Origin: Leptospira fluminis
GTDB taxonomy: Bacteria > Spirochaetota > Leptospiria > Leptospirales > Leptospiraceae
NCBI RefSeq assembly: GCF_004771275.1
Contig: NZ_RQEV01000003.1
Span: 654,177 to 718,176, forward strand
DNA: 64,000 nucleotides
Direction: 5' to 3'
Shown: positions 18,660-28,627 of the stretch, in pieces
How positions within the stretch are numbered: the stretch's first letter is position 1
How the letters are laid out: every line of letters begins with the position of its first letter
The notes under the pieces: generated by a model
The model's input: only the letters and a program-made list of their open reading frames with translations
The model's database searches: none
Told to the model about the DNA's origin: nothing
Position numbers and translations under genes: made by a program

Positions 18660-21641
18660 ATGTTGGAATTTTTCGGGTTTGTCGGCTTTTTGGTTTTGGT
18701 CTTTTTCTTCGTTTATCCCCTCCTTTTGGGGGTGAGGGTGAAGGAATTGAAAGGAAGATTGAAGGAGTTGGAGAACCGGATCGATGAATTAGAATCGGGA
18801 AAATTCGTTTCGGTCCCGAAAGAAGTCCCAAAACCCCAGACACCGGTTCGGGAGAAAAAATCCACCCTGACGACTTCGTCTCCCCCAGCCTCGGTATTTC
18901 CGGAAAAAAGGGAGCCTTCTCCGATTTTGGAGCCTGCCGACTCCTCGACGATTCGATTCTATACTTCCTTTTGGAAGTCTTCCCTCTGGGAGAAAATCGA
19001 AAAATCCTTGGCTCAGAATTGGACCGGTATTTTCGGAACAATCATTTTGGTAATGGGGGTCGGTTTCCTCGGAATTTACGCGGCCTTAAAAATGTCTCCC
19101 TTTCTCAGGTTCCTTATGGTACTGGGAATCGCAGGCGGACTATTTGCGTGTTCGATTTATCTGAGTACGAGAGAATTTTGGAAGCAAATCGCTTATTGGC
19201 TTAGAAGTGCCGCCGGTGCGGTTGTCCTTTTTGCCTGTCTAGGCTCCGTCTCTTTTCAAGGAATGAAATGGGTAGAGACCGAATCTCTGGGATTACTGCT
19301 AGTTTTACTCGGAGTCTTTGTCAATCTTTCTCTGGCTTGGTTCGCCTCTTTTCAAAAGTTTGCCAGTCTACATATCGTTCTGAGTTTGCTTGCCTTGGCG
19401 ATTTTGCCGATGACGGATCTGGTCTACGGCGTAGCTATAGGTGTCTCGGTTTTCGGTTTGTTTTTGTCGTATAGATTCAAATGGGAATACCACCTTATCT
19501 ATAGCGTACTTTCCTTTGCGGCGATCAATTTTCTGTACAGAGAGCACGTATTTTCCTCCGGCGCGGATCCGGAGTCCATAGGTAGGATGTACGGAATGAT
19601 CGGTACCCTTTTGGTCGGTTCCGTCTCAGTTTTAGTCCATTATAGAAAGATCTATTCTTCGCTTGCGTTCGATAAGCTCGCTTTTCTGAGTCATTTTGCC
19701 TCTTGGTTTGCGACCGCAATCGGCTTCGCATTCTATGCCACCGGTTCCAAATGGAACGCACCAATTCTCGTTCTTGCCGCCATTTTCGTCTTTTTGCATG
19801 CGAGAAGAGCGAGAGCGGCCGGCATACGCTGGTTGTATCTGACGGACACTCTCGTTTCCTTGGGCATTGCCTTTTTAGGGGTCATATTCTTAAGTAGATG
19901 GGAATTACATTATTTATCCATAAACTTGATTTTAGGCTTCCTGTTTTTCTCCTTCTTCTTCGTAGCTTCGGAGGAGAGAGAGGAAACTCTTACGAGAGTC
20001 GGGGGCGCTCTGCTTCATTTTTCCCTTTTTTTCTTTTTGATTTTATTATGGTTCTTTAAGACGGAAGAGAACGGGGATCTAAGATCCTTCCTTTGTTTGT
20101 CGACTTCTTTAGGAATGATTTCCCTTTCTCTCATGACTCAAGTCCTGGATAGTATTCGATATTCGGATCGATCGAATTCTTGGGACGATATATACGGATT
20201 TTCCAAAAAGCTGAAAGTTTCTCCCGCCGGGATTCTTTGCGGCTTTTTGCTCTCCGCGCTATGCTTCGAGACTGCAGGCGAAATTCGCGACTTGTGGGTT
20301 CTTTCCTGCCTCGGAATTCTCCTACTTTTTTTACGTCAGAGAACGGATTGGAACGGTTTGGGTATAGGAATCTTTCCTTTTGCGATAGCCGTTCATTTGC
20401 TAGCGTTTTCTTCGTGGGAAAATCTAGGGGCGGTGGATCGATTTTTGCGCGTTCTTCCCGTCATCGTCTTTTGCTTCTCCGCGATTCCGCTATCGAAAAT
20501 CCGCGGCATCGACTCCGGGGACAAATATTTGTCGCAACCCGGCGTCGTTCTATTTTCGCTTCATTTAGCTTTGCAAATATTCGTATTAGGAAACCCTACG
20601 TCCTCGTTTCTCCCGGGAATCGTTTGGCTTTTGTTTTCGCTATTTTATCTAGAACTTTATCGATTTCTAATGGGAAAAAAGGGGGATTCGTTTTCCGGCT
20701 GGAAAAGAGGATTTTCGGAAGCCGCTCCGATTTGGGCTTTCTTTGCACTGGTTTTTGTGGGCTTGTTCTTAGGCGCGCATATCCTGGTCCATCTGCAATC
20801 CGAGTTTTCCGTGGGTTTCCTGAAGGTCCGTTTGCTAGTGCAGATTTTCGCGATCTGCGCGTTCGTCTACTGGGCTTGTACCACCGTTTCTTCGGAAGAA
20901 AAGAATCCGATTTGGTTTCGAAATTGTCTACCTTTGTTTTGGGAGTTAGCTCTGGTCGTTCTGATTACGGCCGTTTCTCTGGAAGTTCCGAGTACATGGT
21001 TACCGGTTGCTTGGATCCTGCTCGCATTTTTGACGGAAGCGGTAAGTAAAACAGTCTTCTCGGTTTCCAGATTTCATTTCTATTCTTTGGTTTTGTTTTG
21101 GCTTTCTTGCGGACATACTGCGTTCCTATCTAGCTCTAACGTCACGCCTTCCCTTTTTTGGGCCGATCAGGAATGGGTGGGGGGACTGATTTCTCTTTTT
21201 TTCCAAACGGGTTATCTGATTCTGATCTATTTAAGACCTTCCTTTCGACCGCAATCGTCGGAAGGCTTTCCCTTTCTAGTGGATCGTTTCGCCGAGAAGA
21301 TAGAGGCGAGAGTCAATATGATGATCTTCTATCCGCTTTTTATCACGGTAGCCTTATTCCTATTCTGGAGTTTCGATACGGCTTTCCTAACCTTACTTTG
21401 GATGACGGAAGTGTTCGTAGTATTCTTAGTAGGGCTCTTTTTAAGGGAAAGTCATTTCAGGTACGCATCGTTAACGGCCATGATGCTTTGTCTTTTACGT
21501 CTGATTTTTTGGGATCTTTCCAAATCGTCCACGATTACCCGTGCTTTCGTTTTCTTAGGAGTAGGGGGAATATTAATTTTAATGAATACACTTTACGGCA
21601 AATACAAAGTTTCCGAGGGAAAGAAATCGGATGTTCAATAA
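18660..21641 (+). CDS. DUF2339 polytopic membrane protein
   Basis: A 993-residue inner-membrane protein with more than 20 hydrophobic helices. After a first anchor helix comes a short coiled coil (VKELKGRLKELENRIDELES) and a proline-rich linker, then the DUF2339 entry point LAQNWTGIFGTIILVMGVGFLGIYA (~115-140). This order matches the family. The role is unknown; large DUF2339 proteins have been suggested to act at the cell surface. The ribosome site is poor at ATG 18660. The last 11 bases overlap the M48 peptidase gene, so the two form an operon. It is divergent from the histidine kinase. Confidence 0.8.
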   Translation: MLEFFGFVGFLVLVFFFVYPLLLGVRVKELKGRLKELENRIDELESGKFVSVPKEVPKPQTPVREKKSTLTTSSPPASVFPEKREPSPILEPADSSTIRFYTSFWKSSLWEKIEKSLAQNWTGIFGTIILVMGVGFLGIYAALKMSPFLRFLMVLGIAGGLFACSIYLSTREFWKQIAYWLRSAAGAVVLFACLGSVSFQGMKWVETESLGLLLVLLGVFVNLSLAWFASFQKFASLHIVLSLLALAILPMTDLVYGVAIGVSVFGLFLSYRFKWEYHLIYSVLSFAAINFLYREHVFSSGADPESIGRMYGMIGTLLVGSVSVLVHYRKIYSSLAFDKLAFLSHFASWFATAIGFAFYATGSKWNAPILVLAAIFVFLHARRARAAGIRWLYLTDTLVSLGIAFLGVIFLSRWELHYLSINLILGFLFFSFFFVASEEREETLTRVGGALLHFSLFFFLILLWFFKTEENGDLRSFLCLSTSLGMISLSLMTQVLDSIRYSDRSNSWDDIYGFSKKLKVSPAGILCGFLLSALCFETAGEIRDLWVLSCLGILLLFLRQRTDWNGLGIGIFPFAIAVHLLAFSSWENLGAVDRFLRVLPVIVFCFSAIPLSKIRGIDSGDKYLSQPGVVLFSLHLALQIFVLGNPTSSFLPGIVWLLFSLFYLELYRFLMGKKGDSFSGWKRGFSEAAPIWAFFALVFVGLFLGAHILVHLQSEFSVGFLKVRLLVQIFAICAFVYWACTTVSSEEKNPIWFRNCLPLFWELALVVLITAVSLEVPSTWLPVAWILLAFLTEAVSKTVFSVSRFHFYSLVLFWLSCGHTAFLSSSNVTPSLFWADQEWVGGLISLFFQTGYLILIYLRPSFRPQSSEGFPFLVDRFAEKIEARVNMMIFYPLFITVALFLFWSFDTAFLTLLWMTEVFVVFLVGLFLRESHFRYASLTAMMLCLLRLIFWDLSKSSTITRAFVFLGVGGILILMNTLYGKYKVSEGKKSDVQ

Positions 21642-22521
21642 AAGAAGTGCGTTCTTTCTCCTTTTGATTTTATCCGGCGCCTGCCTGGCGATTTTTGTTT
21701 CGGTATTCAAGATCGGCGTGGAGAAACCGGCCACCTTGGCTCCGATGTTCCAACTTTTGGGAAAACCTCTTAAAACTCTGGACAGAGGTTTGACCAAGGT
21801 GCTTCCGATATCGGATTTGGATGAAAAGCAGCTCGGAGATGCGATCGCGGAAAGATACTCCAGCTATGGAGAGAACGAACAAAATCCTGATTTGGCGTAT
21901 TTAAGATCCTTGGTCGCAAGACTTTCCGAGGGAAATAAAAAAGGCTTTCATTATAGGATCTTGATCCTCGAAACGGGGGAAGCAAACGCCTTTGCAATGC
22001 CAGGCGGCGTTTTATTCGTTACATCCGGCCTATTAGGGACGGTCCAATCCGAATCGGAGTTGGTATCGGTGATCGGGCATGAAATCGGACATGTGGAACT
22101 TTCCCATTGTATGGATGGGGTTCGCTTCGCACTTTTGAGTCGAAAAATAGATGCGGCCGGTCTAGGAGAACTTGCGGATTTAGCCGTCGGGATTCTACTC
22201 AAGCCCGGTTTTAGCAAAAACCAGGAAGATGAAGCGGACGAGTACGGATACAAAGTTCTGCTTCGGGAAGGTTACGATCCCTTTGCGATGGGAAAAACAT
22301 TCCAGAACTTAAAGGAATCCATCGGCGGAGAGGAAAAAACGGAATCCCCCGTAGGCGAATATTTTATGACCCATCCGTACTTGGATCTTCGGTCCGAGAA
22401 ATTTCGAGAAAAGGCCAAACGGGCAAAAAAAGGAAAATATTATATTGGTATTCGGAATTTATCGGACCGAATTTGTAGGTTCGATTCCGAGTATGAATCG
22501 GAATTTGTGCTACGCAAATAA
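21631..22521 (+). CDS. Membrane-associated M48 metallopeptidase
   Basis: A 296-residue zinc peptidase of family M48 (BepA/LoiP-like). The N-terminal hydrophobic segment FFLLLILSGACLAIFVSVF could be a membrane anchor or a lipoprotein signal (SGAC). The zinc motif is HEIGH at 150-154 and the third ligand is in NQEDEADEYG near residue 201. Related periplasmic peptidases trim misfolded outer-membrane proteins. It overlaps the upstream DUF2339 gene by 11 bp and is followed by a terminator at 22580-22605. Confidence 0.85.
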   Translation: MFNKRSAFFLLLILSGACLAIFVSVFKIGVEKPATLAPMFQLLGKPLKTLDRGLTKVLPISDLDEKQLGDAIAERYSSYGENEQNPDLAYLRSLVARLSEGNKKGFHYRILILETGEANAFAMPGGVLFVTSGLLGTVQSESELVSVIGHEIGHVELSHCMDGVRFALLSRKIDAAGLGELADLAVGILLKPGFSKNQEDEADEYGYKVLLREGYDPFAMGKTFQNLKESIGGEEKTESPVGEYFMTHPYLDLRSEKFREKAKRAKKGKYYIGIRNLSDRICRFDSEYESEFVLRK

Positions 22522-22579
22522 AGACTTTCAAAACCATTTGATTTTGTCTCTTTCCGATCCGCTTGCCTTTGGTTGAGAG

Positions 22580-22605
22580 AAAAATTTCCGTTCAGCGGAA
22601 TTTTT
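22580..22605 (+). terminator. Terminator of the DUF2339-M48 operon
   Basis: TTCCG and CGGAA pair around a five-base loop (TTCAG), with an A-run before and five T residues after (22601-22605) that extend the stem past one bulged T. It lies about 60 bp after the M48 stop and points along the plus strand. Confidence 0.65.
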
Positions 22606-22687
22606 ACGCTTAGAGAGGGGTCTGAATTTCGTCGGATCTTCGAAAGAGGAGACGGGAAGTTGTCTCTAACGTGCTGACAGGAATACT

Positions 22688-22911
22688 CCGTTAAGGCCTT
22701 TTAAAGAGAGATATTGCTTTGCGGCCTTCCTATGAAAAATCCGCAAATTTCTTGAAAAAAAATCTGTCCAACAGATGCGTTTTCGGTATATGGTACTTAA
22801 GGAATGTTACCTGAGTACCGGTTTTATCGGATCACTTAGTTAACATATATCCAATTCTCTTCACTATTCTCACTACGTGAGCGACCCCGTAAGGGGTCGC
22901 TCCGGTCTTTT
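22688..22911 (+). ncRNA. Candidate small RNA in a gene-free interval
   Basis: From 22522 to 22957 there is no credible reading frame. After the M48 terminator (22580-22605) the plus strand carries a weak promoter (TTGTCT 22660-22665, 16 bp, AATACT 22682-22687), then a hairpin TCTGT/ACAGA (22763-22775), a second stem GGTACT 22792-22797 with AGTACC 22814-22819 that contains an inner AGG/CCT, and finally a strong second terminator at 22879-22911. A transcript of about 220 nt is inferred; the 5' end is a guess. It resembles no RNA family that I recognise. It could instead be an unusually long 3' region. Confidence 0.35.
22879..22911 (+). terminator. Strong GNRA-loop terminator
   Basis: GAGCGACCCC (22879-22888) pairs perfectly over 10 bp with GGGGTCGCTC (22893-22902) around a GTAA tetraloop, followed by CGG and TCTTTT (22906-22911). 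On the minus strand there is no T-run, so it acts on plus-strand transcripts. No plus-strand gene ends nearby. Confidence 0.75.
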
Positions 22912-22957
22912 AATCTAATGTATGGTCCTTCCCGTAATTTTGCGGAAAGAAATAGGC

Positions 22958-23845
22958 TTAGAGATCTTTCAAAATCTCTGCCTTTTTACGTTCATATTCT
23001 TCTTTCGTAATCAGGCGTTTTTCCAAGAGATCTTTTAAAACTTTCAGACGATCCGCCGCGTCTTTCGGAGATTTTGTCTTGGGAACGGATTCGGGTTCGG
23101 AAAGTTTTTTTTCGGTCCAGAAATTCGGACGGACACAAAGACGATTTTTCACGGCGTTTCGGTTCGGAATCGATTCCGCATACTCTAAACCGACAGGACG
23201 AACTTCGGGTAAAAAGACGGAGTTTGTGGGAGAAGTTTCCGGTTCCCGGATCGGAAAGAGGATCCAGTCCCGCAATGCATAAGCGGTTTGGAAATCCACG
23301 ACTTGCCCGATCTCTCCGAATTCGAAGAGCATACAATCCGCACGGTTTCTAAGATAGAAAACCGTGCGTCTGATCCTCAACCCGGGCCGGAGCTGATCTT
23401 CTCTTTTGAGAATGATCTGGTATGCCTTGGGACTTCCGTCCGGAATCTCTTTTTCCGCTTTGTATAACAATTCTCCCAGAATTCGGGATTCTTCTTCCGT
23501 AAAAAGCCGGATCGGCTCCTTTACGCCGACGATATTATCGCTGACTCCTAGATATTTGAACAAGGATTCCCATCTTTGCAGGAAGGCGGCTTTTTCGTCG
23601 GAATCGAAATGGACTTCTCTTAACACGGTGGAAGCGAGAGGAAGCCAGGTTTCAGGCTCTAAAAAATCGGGAGTCTCGCGACTTTTATGGATATAAAACA
23701 GAACGGCGGAATCGGACAAGGTGGCCATTTCTTTCCTTTGCGCGGAAAGACATTCCCAGGAGAGAAGGGCAAGACTTAATAAGACGGGAAGGGTACTAAG
23801 TCTTATCTTTTTTATTCGTATCGCCTTTTTTAAGGATGTTGCCAA
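22958..23845 (-). CDS. Exported protein with C-terminal SHOCT-like domain
   Basis: A 295-residue protein of unknown function. It opens with a basic stretch ([10 protein letters not shown]) and a hydrophobic core ([17 protein letters not shown]), so it is likely exported; the Cys could be a relaxed lipobox. The last ~32 residues ([28 protein letters not shown]) match the SHOCT pattern of short oligomerisation tails. The middle shows no known domain. The start is TTG at 23845 with GGAGG about 12 bases upstream, inside csrA: the two genes overlap by 50 bp in different frames. It is the last gene of the flagellar block, though nothing in it says flagellar. Confidence 0.65.
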   Translation of the reverse strand: MATSLKKAIRIKKIRLSTLPVLLSLALLSWECLSAQRKEMATLSDSAVLFYIHKSRETPDFLEPETWLPLASTVLREVHFDSDEKAAFLQRWESLFKYLGVSDNIVGVKEPIRLFTEEESRILGELLYKAEKEIPDGSPKAYQIILKREDQLRPGLRIRRTVFYLRNRADCMLFEFGEIGQVVDFQTAYALRDWILFPIREPETSPTNSVFLPEVRPVGLEYAESIPNRNAVKNRLCVRPNFWTEKKLSEPESVPKTKSPKDAADRLKVLKDLLEKRLITKEEYERKKAEILKDL

Positions 23846-24056
23846 TTTTACCGAGCTCCTCCGGCTTGATTTTTGCTCCCGCCGCTTTTTTATTTTCGGC
23901 TTGGATCTCGCGGTATACTTCGGCCCGGTGTACGGAAACTTCCTTCGGGGCCTTAACCCCTATTTTTACCTGATCGCCCTTGATGTCTACGATAACGATT
24001 TCGATATCGTCTCCGATTATTATCGATTCGTTTGTTCTTCTTGCTAATACGAGCAC
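23796..24056 (-). CDS. csrA: Carbon storage regulator CsrA
   Basis: An 86-residue RNA-binding translational regulator. The core [51 protein letters not shown] is canonical, with the early Leu-Arg and late VHRAEVY residues that contact GGA motifs in mRNA. A charged 30-residue tail (ending [11 protein letters not shown]) makes it longer than the usual ~60-70 residues. It starts with GTG immediately after the fliW stop (TAAGTG), so the two are co-translated. In characterised bacteria FliW binds and inhibits CsrA, which represses flagellin translation. Its 3' end overlaps the SHOCT-tail gene by 50 bp. Confidence 0.93.
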   Translation of the reverse strand: MLVLARRTNESIIIGDDIEIVIVDIKGDQVKIGVKAPKEVSVHRAEVYREIQAENKKAAGAKIKPEELGKIGNILKKGDTNKKDKT

Positions 24057-24506
24057 TTATGACATCTCCACGGTTGCGCTTTCCAGAATCCGTTCGCGAA
24101 CCGAATGGTTTTCGTTTCTAGAAACGTATTGTCTGCCCGTTAGGTCGGTCTTGTTGATTAAAATCGGACCTTGGAGATTTGCCGTCATAGAGGCGGGATC
24201 GTCGTTCGGAATGGTTACGATAACTAAAACAAGGGCCTCGGATACGCTCGCTATACCTATCTGAGAAAGTTCGTCGGGATTCAATACGGGTACGTATTCC
24301 TTCTTAAATAAGGAAGGCGGAATGACAACGAAAGCGAGTTCCACTTCGTCCACGGATTGCAACCATTTAAAGACGGATTCCTCTTCCTCTTCGATCAAGG
24401 CGAAGTTTTTATAATTCCCGAATCCCAAGAGTCCTTCGGGGAAACGGATCATTTGGCGCTCAGATATTCGAATTTTTCCGAAGGGTTTGCTTTGGATTTC
24501 AACCAT
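24057..24506 (-). CDS. fliW: Flagellar assembly factor FliW
   Basis: A 149-residue protein of the FliW family, an antagonist of CsrA that is itself bound by flagellin, giving a feedback loop on filament synthesis. Signature segments are IRFPEGLLGFGNYKNFALIEEEE, FKWLQSVDEVELAFVVIPP, and the ANLQGPILINKTDLTGRQYV block near the C-terminus. It follows flgL after 84 bp and abuts csrA. The ATG at 24506 fits the family N-terminus. Confidence 0.92.
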   Translation of the reverse strand: MVEIQSKPFGKIRISERQMIRFPEGLLGFGNYKNFALIEEEEESVFKWLQSVDEVELAFVVIPPSLFKKEYVPVLNPDELSQIGIASVSEALVLVIVTIPNDDPASMTANLQGPILINKTDLTGRQYVSRNENHSVRERILESATVEMS

Positions 24507-24590
24507 AACCGACCTTTTTACGGGGATCTTTTCGGATCCCGTTAGTTTAAACGTTAAATTGGCTTCCTACAACGAAAATTCCCGGGTTGT

Positions 24591-25859
24591 TTACCGTAGG
24601 AAATCCATCAAAGTAGGTTTAATGATTTTGGATCCTACATTGAGAGCGTACTGGTGGATCGTTTCCAACCATTTCAAATTCATGATGGTCTCCGGGAAAT
24701 CTATACCTTCATTCTTGGCAAGTAGCTCGGTCATATAGGATTTATCGAATTCCACTCTCTGGGAATGTTCTTCCAATCGATTCATCCGGGCACCGGTGAT
24801 CGCTCTGTACCGAAGAACGTTTTCCAATGCAAGGTCCAGATCCTGGATGTCTCTTCCGGAAATCCGTTCCTGGTCTTTTTGGATCAAATCGTTTCTGAAT
24901 TGTATCAGCACGTCGAATACGGATAGTCCGGTTACCGTTGCGGATTTGCTGTAATTGTTGGGCGGCTCCGAATTCGCCGGGTCGATAAGACCTATATCCC
25001 GAAGCACCGTTCCACCTTCCGTGTCTTCCAACCAGATTTGATGGGGCGCCGTCGAGCTAAGACTGATATTGTCCTGAGCTAGTTTGTTCGCTTTGACTTC
25101 TATCGGAGCGTTGTTGATTTTATCGATGATGTCGTCGATGGTATCGCCTGCGGACACCAATATCTCGGCACCGTCGATCTTGAATTTCTGATCGGATACC
25201 GCCACATAACCGGAGTTGTCTACGCGGCTGGTAACGCTCATGTTCGTTCCCCAGAAAACTTTGTTTCCGGGAACCGTAACGGGTATATATTCCCCTTTTT
25301 CGATCTCCCGGATCTGTTCCCCGATATCTCCGCGATATTCCACGCCTATATATTGGTTCTTCAATTCCAAGCCTTGGAGGCCTTTGATTTTAGATTCGAT
25401 AGGTTCGAAAGGCGGACGCTCGATCACATGTCCTCCGAATAGAGGGCGACCAGTCGCGTCCCGGGTATTCGCTATGTCCACGAGCGCGCGCAGGAGCTCG
25501 TCGATCTCCTTGCCGACGGCTACTTCCAACTCGAATCCTTTGTCTCCTTGGTAGATGCCGTTGGAAGCCTGTACTGCGAGAACTCTGGCTCTCTGAAAAA
25601 GATTTCCGATACGATCCAATTCTCCGTCTATCTGCTGCAGTCGACCGAAACCGTCGTCTATATTCGATTGAAAAGTTTCTAATTCGTTTATGCGAGAGCG
25701 GAAGAACATTTGATTTGTGGCTCTTCCTGGATCGTCGGAAGGAGTTTTGATCCTCTGGCCGGTACCCAACTGATTTTGGGTCTCGTCCAATGCCAACTGG
25801 TGACGATTCAAAGTCCTCACGAGCGTGTTATTTTGCATCATGTTGGTGATCCGCATCAT
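24591..25859 (-). CDS. flgL: Flagellar hook-associated protein FlgL
   Basis: A 422-residue hook-filament junction protein (HAP3). The N-terminus (MMRITNMMQNNTLVRTLNRHQLALDETQNQLGTGQRIKTPSDDP) and C-terminal helix (RMNRLEEHSQRVEFDKSYMTELLAKNEGIDFPETIMNLKWLETIHQYAL) are flagellin-like coiled coils that pack in the axial structure. It is exported by the flagellar type III system and in spirochaetes lies in the periplasmic flagellum. AGGAGG is placed 7 bases before the ATG at 25859. It follows flgK after 32 bp. Confidence 0.93.
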   Translation of the reverse strand: MMRITNMMQNNTLVRTLNRHQLALDETQNQLGTGQRIKTPSDDPGRATNQMFFRSRINELETFQSNIDDGFGRLQQIDGELDRIGNLFQRARVLAVQASNGIYQGDKGFELEVAVGKEIDELLRALVDIANTRDATGRPLFGGHVIERPPFEPIESKIKGLQGLELKNQYIGVEYRGDIGEQIREIEKGEYIPVTVPGNKVFWGTNMSVTSRVDNSGYVAVSDQKFKIDGAEILVSAGDTIDDIIDKINNAPIEVKANKLAQDNISLSSTAPHQIWLEDTEGGTVLRDIGLIDPANSEPPNNYSKSATVTGLSVFDVLIQFRNDLIQKDQERISGRDIQDLDLALENVLRYRAITGARMNRLEEHSQRVEFDKSYMTELLAKNEGIDFPETIMNLKWLETIHQYALNVGSKIIKPTLMDFLR

Positions 25860-25891
25860 GACTTGGCCTCCTTGCTATTTCCTGCGGAAGT

Positions 25892-27802
25892 TTACGCGCC
25901 TAGCCGATTGATGATCGTATCCAGAATTTCGTTCATGGTATTGATCATCTTTGCGGCCGCGTTGTAAGAATGCTGGAACTGGACCATATTGGCCATTTCC
26001 TCGTCCAGGCTGACTCCCATAACGGATTGTCTCATATTTTCGAGTTCGGTCATCAAATCCGTTTGGATGCCCCACTCCTGTTTGGCTTCCCTGGCTTCCG
26101 TACCTAATTTTGAAACGAGAGTGTTGTAAAAATCGTCAGTCGTTTTGGAATAATCCACCATGACGGGATTGTTTCGAAGAGCCGACGCGACCAAGAGCGC
26201 GTTTCTTCCGTCCTTGTGTCCGCCGGGAGAATTATAATCTCCGGTTCCTCCGACGTCTTTTCCTCTCGCTGCGGCGATGTTCGCCACGTTATTGGCGATT
26301 TGCTCGCTAATCCTGAAATGAGAGGAAGGATGAAAATGCGGAGAAAGCGTAATGTCTTCCGGTTTGGACTGTAGCTTCGTGATTTCGCCTAGACGTTTGT
26401 AGTCGTAAGCTCCTGCCGGCCCGGATGCCATTAGAATACCCGTCAAACCGACAAGAAGGTCTCCGGAATCTTCCAGGTGTCTCAGAATAAAATTCCGTTT
26501 CGGGGAATCCTCCGCGACCGTCGCCTTTAAGGCCAGCTGGTTGTCGTGGTTCATGTAAGCCACGACTCCTACTTTCGATGCATTGATTCGTTTAATAATA
26601 CCGTTTAAAGTATCGTTTGCCGAGTAAGGCACCAAAACGGGAGTTTCCTTTTCGTCCGGCTTGTGGAAAGTCAGGGTTCCGCCAATGCCTACCGGTCTAT
26701 CCGGGTCCAACGTGTTTTTACCCGAAACCCGGAAAATTGCTGTGATGTCGTTTTGGCCGTCTCCATCCGAATCGTATTCTCCGAACGTATTGAGAGCCAA
26801 AGATCTGATTTCGAAAAAGTTTTGGTTGGTGTTACCGTTGATTCCGAATCCGTCTTTATGGATCTCATTGATTACGTCCATCACGTTGACCGCAAGAGCG
26901 TCTACTTGATCGATCTTTTCCCTTAAGATGGCGTCTCGGACTTCCACTAATCCTTGCAGTCTTCCTTTTCGGAGTAAAACGGGGTCTCCGGTTGTCTGCC
27001 AATAAAGATCCAGAAGACCGTCCTTAGCCGGATTTCCGAGAATCTCTATTTTGTTGGCTTTTCCGCCTTGTACGAGAATCTGCTGTCCGATAAAGACCAT
27101 CAATTCGTCTTCGTCACTTCTACCGATCGTAATGTCGGTTAGTCCGGAAAGTTCCTGCAATAGGGAATCCCTTTTGTCGTACAGATCGTTCGGTCGATCT
27201 CCTAGCGCTTCGGACTTGGAGATCCTTTCGTTCAGGGTCCTTATGTTCTCCGCGATGACGTTCAGATGCAAGGCATGCGATTCGATTTCTCGATTGGCCT
27301 GATCCCGAAGTTGGGAAAGTTTTCTAAATACGTCTTCCATTCTGCTTCCGAGACCCTGGGCTTTTTCCAGAACTACGGAACGATGAGCGTTATCTTCGGG
27401 ATAATTGGATAATTCCTCCCAGGACGACCAGAATTTATCCATCAAAGTCCTAAGGGTGGTTCCGTTGGGTTCGTTAAAGATCGTTTCCGTCTGGTAGAGA
27501 TATTCGTTTTTTGCCGCCCAGTAATCCTTAACTCCCGAAGTCTCTATGATCCTATCGTCTATGAAATTGTCCCGTACCCTTTCTATGGCGGCAATTTCCA
27601 CCCCCTGTCCGATTTGTCCGGGCAAGTGAGCTCTATTTAAGGAAGGCTCGTATAGAGGATCCGTGGCTTGCAATACGACCCTTTGGCGGGAATAATGCTT
27701 ATTGTCGGCGTTCGATATGTTATGCCCCGTTGTTTGCAGAGCTTGTTGGTGGGCGGTCAAACCTCGTTTGCCGATTTCCAATCCGGAGAATGTGGATCCC
27801 AT
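25892..27802 (-). CDS. flgK: Flagellar hook-associated protein FlgK
   Basis: A 636-residue HAP1, the first junction protein on the hook. The N-terminal rod/hook signature is clear ([32 protein letters not shown]), and the C-terminal helix ends with [39 protein letters not shown], as in all FlgK proteins. The variable middle is of usual length. It stands between flgN, its likely chaperone, and flgL, in one minus-strand operon. Confidence 0.95.
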   Translation of the reverse strand: MGSTFSGLEIGKRGLTAHQQALQTTGHNISNADNKHYSRQRVVLQATDPLYEPSLNRAHLPGQIGQGVEIAAIERVRDNFIDDRIIETSGVKDYWAAKNEYLYQTETIFNEPNGTTLRTLMDKFWSSWEELSNYPEDNAHRSVVLEKAQGLGSRMEDVFRKLSQLRDQANREIESHALHLNVIAENIRTLNERISKSEALGDRPNDLYDKRDSLLQELSGLTDITIGRSDEDELMVFIGQQILVQGGKANKIEILGNPAKDGLLDLYWQTTGDPVLLRKGRLQGLVEVRDAILREKIDQVDALAVNVMDVINEIHKDGFGINGNTNQNFFEIRSLALNTFGEYDSDGDGQNDITAIFRVSGKNTLDPDRPVGIGGTLTFHKPDEKETPVLVPYSANDTLNGIIKRINASKVGVVAYMNHDNQLALKATVAEDSPKRNFILRHLEDSGDLLVGLTGILMASGPAGAYDYKRLGEITKLQSKPEDITLSPHFHPSSHFRISEQIANNVANIAAARGKDVGGTGDYNSPGGHKDGRNALLVASALRNNPVMVDYSKTTDDFYNTLVSKLGTEAREAKQEWGIQTDLMTELENMRQSVMGVSLDEEMANMVQFQHSYNAAAKMINTMNEILDTIINRLGA

Positions 27803-27827
27803 TTTCTCTCCCTTTATCCTTACTGCC

Positions 27828-28367
27828 TCAAGCGGAGGCGTTTACCAGAACCGAAGATCTTTTTTTCTTTGTCCTGGAATTCATCGGGCTTTCACCTTCG
27901 TATGTCGCGACTTCCCCGCTTTTAGAGTTTTCTCTCATCGCATCGATCGTCGCTTTCAGGAAGTCCTGCCTAGTGCGGATCAATTTATCGTTAGCCTTGA
28001 TCCGATCTTTAAGTTTATGAACAACGTCCTTCAATTGAGTGCCTAAATGCTTCAATTTGTATCCAGATTCGCGATCCAACCGATTCAGAAATTCGGTAAG
28101 AGTAGCGGAGGAAGAAATTCCCTCGATGTTAGAGTTTTCCGTACTATGGTTTTCTTGGATGGTGTTCATGCGAACCCGCTCGATCTCGCTGGCATGAACG
28201 ATCAGCTCGTAGGTTCTCTTTGCGATTCTTTCCAGCGATTTCCCGTCTGCCTTCCCGATCGCCGTCGTTTTTTCCTTCTCCAATTCCAGAATTTCCGAGT
28301 ACAATCGGATCTCTTCCTCGAATAGGGAATAAATCCGCTCCAACCATTCCTCTTTTGGGTTCGTCAT
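27828..28367 (-). CDS. flgN: FlgN-like flagellar chaperone
   Basis: A 179-residue, almost entirely helical protein in the position of FlgN, the cytoplasmic chaperone that keeps FlgK and FlgL export-competent. It opens [48 protein letters not shown], a pattern of the FlgN family. The ATG at 28367 is chosen because AAGGACGC sits just upstream; a longer in-frame reading to 28517 lacks a ribosome site. It ends 25 bp before flgK. The assignment rests on helical pattern and position more than on strong residue identity. Confidence 0.75.
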   Translation of the reverse strand: MTNPKEEWLERIYSLFEEEIRLYSEILELEKEKTTAIGKADGKSLERIAKRTYELIVHASEIERVRMNTIQENHSTENSNIEGISSSATLTEFLNRLDRESGYKLKHLGTQLKDVVHKLKDRIKANDKLIRTRQDFLKATIDAMRENSKSGEVATYEGESPMNSRTKKKRSSVLVNASA

Positions 28368-28627
28368 ATTTTGCGTCCTTTTCCATCCATCGGTTGATTG
28401 GGAAATTTTATGAGGGGTTTTTTGGAGAAATTCACTGCGGAAGATTCTAAGGGACATAATGAACGGAAACTCATGGGAAAAAATGAGGTTCTCTTCGAGC
28501 GAATCCGTTTTGGACACGATCGGGAAAATTCAAGGAGATGAAAATGGGTTCGGTCTCGTCCAAAATCTTCATAGAAAAAATTTCCGCACGTGCGACTGCG
28601 AAAATCCGAAGATTAAAAGGTATTTTC

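Noticed and set aside
20180..21049. 289-codon open frame inside the DUF2339 gene
   Set aside because: It is an out-of-frame reading of the long membrane protein, rich in Arg and Ser with no domain, and has no ribosome site.
28376..28410. Sigma-28 (FliA)-like promoter before flgN
   Set aside because: The minus strand has TAAA and CCGAT elements, but the spacer is about 3 bp shorter than the FliA consensus.
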